A DNA stretch of 49,918 nt from Pseudomonadota bacterium (GTDB lineage Bacteria > Pseudomonadota > Gammaproteobacteria > Xanthomonadales > Rhodanobacteraceae): positions 1 through 49,918 of the forward strand of contig JAKQJM010000030.1 of assembly GCA_029561145.1 (NCBI GenBank), written 5' to 3'. Numbering within the stretch: position 1 is the stretch's first letter; the number at the start of each line of letters is the position of its first letter. The notes under the pieces are model-generated. The model was not told the origin of the DNA. It saw only the letters and a list, made by a program, of their open reading frames with translations, and did no database searches. Shown here piece by piece: positions 44,546-49,918 of the stretch. The position numbers were made by a program, and so were the translations under genes.

Positions 44546-45339
44546 CGATTGAGGAAGAACGAGAAGATCATGTCGGCAATGATGATCCAGCAGATCGAAA
44601 GCACGACGGCGCGCGTCGTCGCGCGGCCAACGCCCTCGGCGCCGCCGGTGACCGAGAATCCGGTGCTGACGCCGATCAGGGTGATCAACAGCGCGAATAC
44701 GATGCTCTTTGAAATACCCTGGCCGAGGTCGCCGGGCGTCAGCAGCGACATCGTCTGCAGCATGTACGCGGTCGGCGTGACATCCAGCGCCGGCGCGCTG
44801 TACAGCGCGGCGCCGAAGATCGCCACGGCATCGGCAAAAATGGTCAGCAGCGGCAGCATGACCAGCATCGCGATCAAGGCCGGAGCGACGAGGTAGCGCA
44901 CCGGATCGATGCCGATCACGGCCAGGGCATCGACTTCCTGGGAAACCGTCATCGAGCCGATGCGTGCCGCCAGCGCCGAGCCTGAGCGGCCGGCCACAAG
45001 TATTGCCGTGATCAATGCGCCGAACTCGCGCGTGACCGATTTGGCCACCGCGATGACGACCTGCGATTGCGCGCCGAATTCGCCGAGCGCGGAAACGAAC
45101 TGGATGCCGAGCATGATGCCGACGGTGAACGCGAGCAGGCAGACGATCGGCAATGCATCGACCCCGACCTGCCGCATCTGTTCGAACACGGCGCGCAGCC
45201 GCAGCGGCTGGCCGATGCGCCAGCCCAGTATCGCGAGGTGGAGCGACTCGACCAGCAGCATCGCCGCGTAACCGATCCCGCTCAAGGCATCGACCGTGCC
45301 CTTGCCGAGTTTCGCGAGGGGTCGGGTCAGGGCTTCCAA
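44542..45339 (-). CDS. mlaE: ABC transporter permease, MlaE-like
   Basis: The integral membrane subunit of the lipid transporter. The 265-residue protein has five or six hydrophobic helices and the MlaE hallmarks GIMLGIQFVSALGEFGAQS, AKSVTREFGALITAILVAGR, GSALAARIGSMTVSQEVDAL and IDPVRYLVAP. The start is TTG 45339, which overlaps the end of the STAS gene by 13 bases; no ATG or GTG would keep the first helix. Coupled translation with the STAS gene implies a linked function. Confidence 0.93.
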   Translation of the reverse strand: MEALTRPLAKLGKGTVDALSGIGYAAMLLVESLHLAILGWRIGQPLRLRAVFEQMRQVGVDALPIVCLLAFTVGIMLGIQFVSALGEFGAQSQVVIAVAKSVTREFGALITAILVAGRSGSALAARIGSMTVSQEVDALAVIGIDPVRYLVAPALIAMLVMLPLLTIFADAVAIFGAALYSAPALDVTPTAYMLQTMSLLTPGDLGQGISKSIVFALLITLIGVSTGFSVTGGAEGVGRATTRAVVLSICWIIIADMIFSFFLNR

Positions 45340-45680
45340 GCCGGCGCACCGGTGACTTCAGGAATGCCATCGACGTCGGCGACGATCGGAAACACCCGGT
45401 CCAGCCGCGCCAGTTCGAGTACGGCACGCACTGCATCGCTGACCGCGACGAGGGCGAAACCGCTGCCGTTCGTGCGCGCGCTCTGGAATCCTTCGACCAG
45501 GGCGGCGATGCCCGAGGAATCGATGTAGCTGACCTCGCTGAGGACGACACCGACGCGCCGGCTCCTCGCGAGCGCGCCGAGCACCGCGTCGCGAACCTGC
45601 TGTGACCACGACAGGTCGACTTCGCCGCTCAGGCGGATCAAGGTGCGGCCTTCGACTGTCTCCTGCTCGATCCCGTTCAT
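45327..45680 (-). CDS. STAS-domain protein (RsbV/MlaB-like antagonist)
   Basis: A 117-residue single STAS domain. The phosphorylation-site motif VSYIDSSGIAALVEG (about residues 50-64) has the conserved DSSG of RsbV/SpoIIAA-type anti-anti-sigma factors, so it can be a target of a HATPase kinase. E. coli MlaB is also a STAS protein, but it is encoded after mlaC and is not phosphorylated. Here the gene lies directly before mlaE (13-base overlap) and directly after a GAF/PP2C/HATPase gene (4-base overlap). The likely role is a phospho-switchable subunit or partner of MlaF; a role in sigma-factor control is the alternative, but no sigma gene is nearby. Confidence 0.9.
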   Translation of the reverse strand: MNGIEQETVEGRTLIRLSGEVDLSWSQQVRDAVLGALARSRRVGVVLSEVSYIDSSGIAALVEGFQSARTNGSGFALVAVSDAVRAVLELARLDRVFPIVADVDGIPEVTGAPAWKP

Positions 45681-47383
45681 TCCTGATCTTCCCCGCTCGT
45701 TCCGTTGTCGCCGATCCGTTTGCGCATGATCAGGCGGTTGCCCTTGCCATCCGGCAGTCCCTGCAGATTCCAGTCATCCATTACAGCTTCGATCAACGCG
45801 ACGCCAAGGCCGCCGCTGCGGCACTCGCCGAGCGGCTTTGCGCGCACGCAGTCCGGATCGACCGCCGGAGCCGAATCGAGCAAGCGGAATTCGAGCTTGC
45901 CTGCCTCGCTGGTCACGCGCAGATCGATGTCACCCGAATGCCCCGGCCCGTAGGCATGGCGGATGACATTGCAACACGCCTCGTCCACCGCCAGCACGAG
46001 TTTATCCCGAATCGCAGTTTCCACACCTGCATTGTCGAGGGCGGAACGCAGCAGCGAGCGGATCTCGCGCATGTTTTCGGGCCGGGCCGGGAAACGGCGC
46101 TTGAGCAGGACCTCGGGGCCGTGCGCCTGCATTCGCTCGATCAGCAGCAAGGTCGTGTCGTCGACCAGGCGCAGATGCCTGAGTTCGGAAAACATGCCGC
46201 GCAGCCGCGGCTCGGCGGAAGCCCCTGCATGGCGCCTGATCATCTCACGCACTCCTTCGGAGCCGATCGTGCGCCGTTGCGCATCGCGTACGTCGGTCAT
46301 TCCATCCGAGAAACAGTACAGCGAGGCATCGCGCAGGTCGATCGTCTGGCCGTCGAAGCTCATGCCGGCAAGGATGCCGAGCGGCGCACCGCCGGACAGG
46401 TATTCGGTGAATTCGCCACGCCGGTACCGCATCGCCGGTGGAAAGCCGGCGGCGGCAATCTCGACCTCTTGTGCATTCCGGTCGCACCGACCGACCAGCG
46501 CGCAAACGAAACGGCCTTCAAGGCTGGTCTCGCAGAGCTCCTCGTTGACACGCGCCAGCCATTCCGGGGGTGCGATGCCTTCCTTGCCGACCCAGCGCAG
46601 CAGCGAAGCCGTGCGCACCATCAACAAGGCGGCATCGAGTCCCTTGCCCGAAACGTCGCCGATGAAGAATCCGATGCGGCCATCGGGAAGATCGAAGTAG
46701 TCGTAGAAATCACCCGAGATCTCGTGCGCCGGCAGATTCATGCCGAGCAGCGGGAATCCACCACGACGTCGCTTCGGCAGCAGGGATTTCTGCATGCGCC
46801 GGGCCAGATCGAACTCGCGCCGCATGCGTGCCTGCTGGACCAGTTCATTGGCCATGCGGGCATTGTTGATGGCCAGCGAGGTAGGCGCGGCGACGAGGCG
46901 CAGGATCTCGGCGTCATCGGCACTGAAGGATCCACCGCTGCGCTTGTTGACGACCTCGAGCGCGCCGATCGGCCCCTTGGCCGTTGCCAGCGGCGCGCAC
47001 AGCAGGCTGCGCGTGACAAACCCCGTATCGCTGTCGTTCGAACGATCGACGCGTTTGTCGCTCAAGGCGTCGCTGACGAACTGGCTGCGGTTCTCGGCCA
47101 CGGCACGGCCGACAACGCCCTGGCCGAGCGGTATGCGCAAACCGGAGATATCGATCGGCCCGACACAGACGCGGCATTCGAGCATGTTGCCGTCGTCATC
47201 GAGCAGGAACAGCGAGGCCGCCTCGGCATCCATGAAATCGGCGATGCGATTGACCGCTTCGCCGAGTGTCTGGCGCAGGTCGAGGGACACTGCCAGGGTT
47301 TCCGAAAGATCCGCCAGGAAGGCGAGCGCACGCGCTTCGCTGGCGCCGGACGTTGATTGCTGCCTGGCCAGCCCGCTGCTCAT
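45677..47383 (-). CDS. GAF - PP2C (SpoIIE) phosphatase - HATPase kinase fusion protein
   Basis: A 568-residue cytoplasmic regulator. Residues about 20-180 are a GAF sensor domain (FMDAEAASLFLLDDDGNMLE). Residues about 190-395 are a SpoIIE-type PP2C phosphatase with metal-site acids in HEISGDFYDYFDLPDG and FFIGDVSGKGLDAALLM. Residues about 420-560 are a HATPase_c domain with N box KLVLAVDEACCNVIRHAYGP and G box SGGLGVALIEAVMDDW. It thus has both arms of a partner switch: it can dephosphorylate and rephosphorylate a STAS protein. Its start overlaps pssA by 4 bases and its stop overlaps the STAS gene by 4. The GAF ligand is unknown. Confidence 0.93.
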   Translation of the reverse strand: MSSGLARQQSTSGASEARALAFLADLSETLAVSLDLRQTLGEAVNRIADFMDAEAASLFLLDDDGNMLECRVCVGPIDISGLRIPLGQGVVGRAVAENRSQFVSDALSDKRVDRSNDSDTGFVTRSLLCAPLATAKGPIGALEVVNKRSGGSFSADDAEILRLVAAPTSLAINNARMANELVQQARMRREFDLARRMQKSLLPKRRRGGFPLLGMNLPAHEISGDFYDYFDLPDGRIGFFIGDVSGKGLDAALLMVRTASLLRWVGKEGIAPPEWLARVNEELCETSLEGRFVCALVGRCDRNAQEVEIAAAGFPPAMRYRRGEFTEYLSGGAPLGILAGMSFDGQTIDLRDASLYCFSDGMTDVRDAQRRTIGSEGVREMIRRHAGASAEPRLRGMFSELRHLRLVDDTTLLLIERMQAHGPEVLLKRRFPARPENMREIRSLLRSALDNAGVETAIRDKLVLAVDEACCNVIRHAYGPGHSGDIDLRVTSEAGKLEFRLLDSAPAVDPDCVRAKPLGECRSGGLGVALIEAVMDDWNLQGLPDGKGNRLIMRKRIGDNGTSGEDQE

Positions 47384-48171
47384 TTCTCGCCGTGTTCGCT
47401 ACCGCGGAGCGCGCGTTTTTCGCGCCAGCGGCGCAGTCCCCACAGGGTCATGACCGGACCGGACAACACGTACAGCACGCCGATGCAGAACAGCACGCGG
47501 GGCGGATCGATGACCAGCGCAACGATGATCAGCAGTGCAGCCGGTATCCAGATGAACGGCACGCGGTCCGATGTCGGCCAGGCCTTGAAGCTGAAATAGC
47601 GAATGTTGCTGACCATGAGCAGGCCGGCAGCGACCGCGATCACCGGCGTGACGAACTGCACGTCGATGCCGCTCTTGTCGAATTTCTCGATGGTCCAGAC
47701 GAAGGACATGCACAGACCCGCAGCGGCCGGGCTGGCCAGTCCCTGGAAATAGCGCTTGTCGGCGACCCCGACCTGGGTATTGAAGCGGGCCAGGCGCATC
47801 GCTGCGCAAGCCGCGTAGATGAAGGCCGCGGACCAGCCAACCTTGCCCCAGAGCGAACCGTACTCGGTCAGTGACGACAGCGACCAGGTATACATGACCA
47901 GGGCCGGTGCCACGCCGAAACTGACCAGGTCCGAGAGCGAGTCGTACTGGACACCGAAATCGCTCTGGGTACCGGTCATGCGGGCGACCCGCCCGTCGAG
48001 GCCATCGAGGATGCCGGCGATGAAGACTGCTAGCGCCGCTTCCGAATAGCGCCCGCCGATCGCAGCCACTATGGCGTAGAAACCGGCAAACATCGCACCC
48101 GTCGTGAACAGGTTCGGCAGCAGGTAGATGCCGCGGGGTCGCTTGCGCGCTGTGGTCGGTATTTCTTCCAT
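47380..48171 (-). CDS. pssA: CDP-diacylglycerol-serine O-phosphatidyltransferase
   Basis: PssA makes phosphatidylserine, the precursor of phosphatidylethanolamine, at the inner membrane. The 263-residue protein carries the CDP-alcohol phosphotransferase motif D(x)2DG(x)2AR(x)8G(x)3D(x)3D as DGLDGRVARMTG..SDFGVQYDSLSD (about 60-87) and about eight hydrophobic helices. It is the membrane type, as in Bacillus and Xanthomonadales, not the phospholipase-D-like type of E. coli. I chose ATG 48171; the frame extends to 48285 but the extra 38 residues are polar and unsupported. It opens the unit that continues with the GAF/PP2C/HATPase, STAS and mla genes. Confidence 0.94.
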   Translation of the reverse strand: MEEIPTTARKRPRGIYLLPNLFTTGAMFAGFYAIVAAIGGRYSEAALAVFIAGILDGLDGRVARMTGTQSDFGVQYDSLSDLVSFGVAPALVMYTWSLSSLTEYGSLWGKVGWSAAFIYAACAAMRLARFNTQVGVADKRYFQGLASPAAAGLCMSFVWTIEKFDKSGIDVQFVTPVIAVAAGLLMVSNIRYFSFKAWPTSDRVPFIWIPAALLIIVALVIDPPRVLFCIGVLYVLSGPVMTLWGLRRWREKRALRGSEHGEK

Positions 48172-48235
48172 GTCGATTGTCGATTCGGAAAGTGTGTCGA
48201 GTTTAACCGATCGTTGCGATTTATCGCCGAAGTGC

Positions 48236-48264
48236 TTGTCAGACAACGAAACTAGTGCTATCCA
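48236..48264 (+). promoter_or_regulatory. Possible promoter with palindrome, upstream of the DUF4124 gene and pssA
   Basis: TTGTCA (48236-48241) and TATCCA (48259-48264) are spaced by 17 bases, about 50 bases before the DUF4124 start. The -35 box lies within the perfect palindrome TTGTCAGACAA (48236-48246), which faces the divergent pssA gene as well and could be an operator for both. On the opposite strand TTGTCT with ATAAAT at 16 bases is a weak pssA promoter. Confidence 0.4.
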
Positions 48265-48315
48265 GTGCGCTGTTTGAGGGCACAACTGTCGGCTCGCACC
48301 GACGCGGAGAACATC

Positions 48316-48723
48316 ATGAAGCCCAGCTCGATTGTACTGATCCTGCTTTGCCTGGCGGCTGCCCCGGCCGGCGCGCAGCAGGTCTACTCATGGACCGATG
48401 CCAACGGCACCAAGCATTTTTCCGACACCCCGCCGCCGCCGAACACGACTTCCGCCAAGAAGCTGGTCGTCCGTGGAGGCGTGACCAGCGCCGAGGAGGA
48501 TGCTGCGGCAAAGATCGAGGGCGAACCGAAGGAAGGCCCGAAGATGGCGGCTGCCGCCGGCTACAGCGAAGCGGACATCAAGCGCAATTGTGCCGCAGCG
48601 CAGAAGAACCTCACGACCTTCGAGGCCTCCAAGCCAGGCGACGATGCCGACGCCGATGACCAGGCTCGCTATCAGGCAGACCTCAGCAAGGTGCAGGACC
48701 AGATCAAGCTGTTCTGCGGTTGA
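48316..48723 (+). CDS. DUF4124-domain exported protein
   Basis: A 135-residue exported protein from ATG 48316, six bases after GGAG. It has a signal peptide (MKPSSIVLILLCLAAAPAGA, cleaved near GAQQ) and then a DUF4124 domain (QVYSWTDANGTKHFSDTPPP), a short beta-motif common in Xanthomonadales and Pseudomonas periplasmic proteins, often seen beside cell-envelope genes. The C-terminal part is helical (YSEADIKRNCAAAQKNLTTF) with two Cys residues, the last at the penultimate position (KLFCG). Function unknown. It is divergent from pssA. Confidence 0.88.
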   Translation: MKPSSIVLILLCLAAAPAGAQQVYSWTDANGTKHFSDTPPPPNTTSAKKLVVRGGVTSAEEDAAAKIEGEPKEGPKMAAAAGYSEADIKRNCAAAQKNLTTFEASKPGDDADADDQARYQADLSKVQDQIKLFCG

Positions 48724-48908
48724 TCAACCACGCCACGGCGGATCTCCGCCGCCGCGGCGCATTCGCTGTTCGATCCCGCGCGATTCCACGGAATCGCCGT
48801 TGAATACGACAGGTTCGGTGATCGACGATGGCCGTTGGGCCTGGTGTCCGAGTCATCGGCCTGAGCGCACGCAGGTCGCCACCGCGCATCGTCGGTAGGG
48901 CGAGCCAG

Positions 48909-48937
48909 GGGTCAAATCCGGTGCGCTTCTGTAGAAT
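48909..48937 (+). promoter_or_regulatory. Possible proS promoter
   Basis: TAGAAT (48932-48937) with GGGTCA (48909-48914) at 17 bases lies about 30 bases before the proS start. The -10 box is good and the -35 box poor. Confidence 0.35.
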
Positions 48938-48966
48938 GGCCGGTTCCCCGCGATCGAACCAAAACC

Positions 48967-49918
48967 ATGCGCCTGTCCCGTTTTCATCTCGCCACCGTCA
49001 AGCAGGTTCCGGCCGACGCCGAAATCATCAGCCACCAGCTGATGCTGCGGGCCGGCATGATCCGCAAGCTCGCTTCGGGCATTTACACCTGGTCGCCGCT
49101 CGGACTGCGCGTATTGCGCAAAGTCGAGGCGATCGTGCGCGAGGAGATGAACCGCGCCGGTGCGATCGAACTGCTGATGCCATCGATCCAGCCGCAGGAA
49201 CTCTGGGAGGAAACCGGACGCTGGCAGAAATTCGGCGGCCAGTTGCTCAAGATCCGGGATCGCAAGGATGCCGGCTACTGTTATGGGCCGACCCATGAGG
49301 AAGTCATCACCGATTTCGCGCGCCAGGAGCTGAAGTCCTACAAGCAGCTGCCGGTCAATTTCTACCAGATCCAGACCAAGTTCCGCGACGAGATCCGGCC
49401 GCGCTTCGGCATCATGCGCGCGCGCGAATTTCTCATGAAGGATGCGTATTCGTTCCATGTCGACGCGGAGAGCATGGCGGTCGAATACCGCAACATGTAT
49501 GACGCCTACTCGCGCATCTTCACGCGACTCGGCCTGCGCTTCCGCGCGGTGGATGCCGATCCCGGCGCGATCGGTGGCAGCACCTCGCATGAGTTCCAGG
49601 TGCTCGCGGACTCCGGGGAGGATGCCATCGTGTTCTCGACCGGATCGGACTATGCGGCGAACATAGAGAAAGCCGAAGCACTCGCACCCGATGGCGAACG
49701 CCCGGCCCCCGAAGCGGCGATGGCGAAGGTCGTCACGCCCTGGCAACGTACCTGCGAGGAAGTGGCCGGGTTGCTGAAGATTCCGCTTGATCGCACGGTC
49801 AAGACGGTCGCGTTGTGCGTGGATGATGAAAGCGACCCGCAATTCATCATCGCCCTGGTCCGCGGCGACCACATGGTCAACGAAGTGAAGTTGGCGCGAA
49901 TCCCGGGGCTGGCCGGAT
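48967..49918 (+). CDS. proS: Prolyl-tRNA synthetase (3' end cut by the window)
   Basis: ProS charges tRNA-Pro. The first 317 codons are present. The class II motifs are clear: motif 1 ([20 protein letters not shown], about 38-57), motif 2 ([20 protein letters not shown], about 138-157) and the start of the editing (INS) domain after residue 225 ([35 protein letters not shown]), which removes mischarged alanine in the bacterial type. ATG 48967 has no strong ribosome site. A long frame on the opposite strand is its shadow. Confidence 0.96.
   Translation, partial: MRLSRFHLATVKQVPADAEIISHQLMLRAGMIRKLASGIYTWSPLGLRVLRKVEAIVREEMNRAGAIELLMPSIQPQELWEETGRWQKFGGQLLKIRDRKDAGYCYGPTHEEVITDFARQELKSYKQLPVNFYQIQTKFRDEIRPRFGIMRAREFLMKDAYSFHVDAESMAVEYRNMYDAYSRIFTRLGLRFRAVDADPGAIGGSTSHEFQVLADSGEDAIVFSTGSDYAANIEKAEALAPDGERPAPEAAMAKVVTPWQRTCEEVAGLLKIPLDRTVKTVALCVDDESDPQFIIALVRGDHMVNEVKLARIPGLAG

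Noticed and set aside
44546-45550. Upstream extension of the mlaF frame to 45550.
   Set aside because: It is the out-of-frame reading of mlaE and the STAS gene, rich in Arg, with no domain.
48853-49872. A 339-codon minus-strand frame opposite proS.
   Set aside because: proS motifs are unambiguous; the minus frame is its shadow.

Overview
The window looks like chromosomal DNA of a high-GC gammaproteobacterium, most likely of the Lysobacterales/Xanthomonadales (a Rhodanobacteraceae- or Lysobacter-like genus). The grounds are the family-level content: a glyA-nrdR-ribD-ribE-ribBA cluster, TonB receptors next to TPR-sulfotransferases and 2-oxoglutarate hydroxylases, a cystathionine beta-synthase with CBS domains, and a pdhA-like E1alpha/E1beta/E2 operon. 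This is inference from families; no rRNA or other marker gene is present. I saw no tRNA, CRISPR array, transposase or prophage. Both edges cut genes: an FkbM methyltransferase on the left and proS on the right.

Layout. 1-4500: FkbM methyltransferase (cut), CBS-domain cystathionine beta-synthase, a YdcH-like small protein, and a lipoprotein/OmpA pair, all on the minus strand. 4501-6458: pilU and a PKHD-type 2OG-Fe(II) hydroxylase (plus). 6649-15439 (minus): TonB-dependent receptor, then two TPR-sulfotransferases, a prolyl-hydroxylase-like oxygenase and a third, divergent sulfotransferase. This is the most unusual locus. 15778-18000 (minus): an unrecognised exported protein and the redox chaperone Hsp33. 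18334-24146 (plus): a large secreted subtilisin-like protease, mtgA, a TIGR02466-type 2OG oxygenase and a CBS-pair protein. 24162-31666: an aromatic amino-acid catabolism island (hpd, hmgA, fahA, maiA, tryptophan dioxygenase) with a POT-family peptide transporter and a divergent MarR regulator. 32015-36089 (plus): 2-oxoacid dehydrogenase E1alpha, E1beta, an exported small protein and E2. 36282-41058 (minus): glyA-nrdR-ribD-ribE-ribBA. 41172-48171 (minus): one tightly packed unit, pssA, GAF/PP2C/HATPase switch protein, STAS protein, mlaE, mlaF, mlaD, an auxiliary lipoprotein, a HolD-like protein and rimI. 48316-49918 (plus): a DUF4124 protein and proS (cut).

How the genes fit together. Peptides taken up by the POT transporter could feed tyrosine degradation (Hpd, HmgA, MaiA, FahA to fumarate and acetoacetate) and tryptophan entry into the kynurenine route. 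In the pssA-mla unit, phospholipid synthesis, an ABC lipid transporter and a complete partner-switching pair overlap by 4-13 bases at each early junction. That suggests a phospho-regulated STAS subunit controlling lipid transport, an arrangement I do not recognise from characterised systems. The TonB receptor/sulfotransferase/hydroxylase locus suggests sulfation and hydroxylation of a protein, peptide or ligand linked to outer-membrane uptake.

Several strong inverted repeats lie between genes: a 22-bp hairpin between ribE and ribBA, a 15-bp hairpin before the YdcH gene, overlapping alternative hairpins before cbs, and REP-like elements. A decayed DUF559 gene lies between hpd and hmgA.
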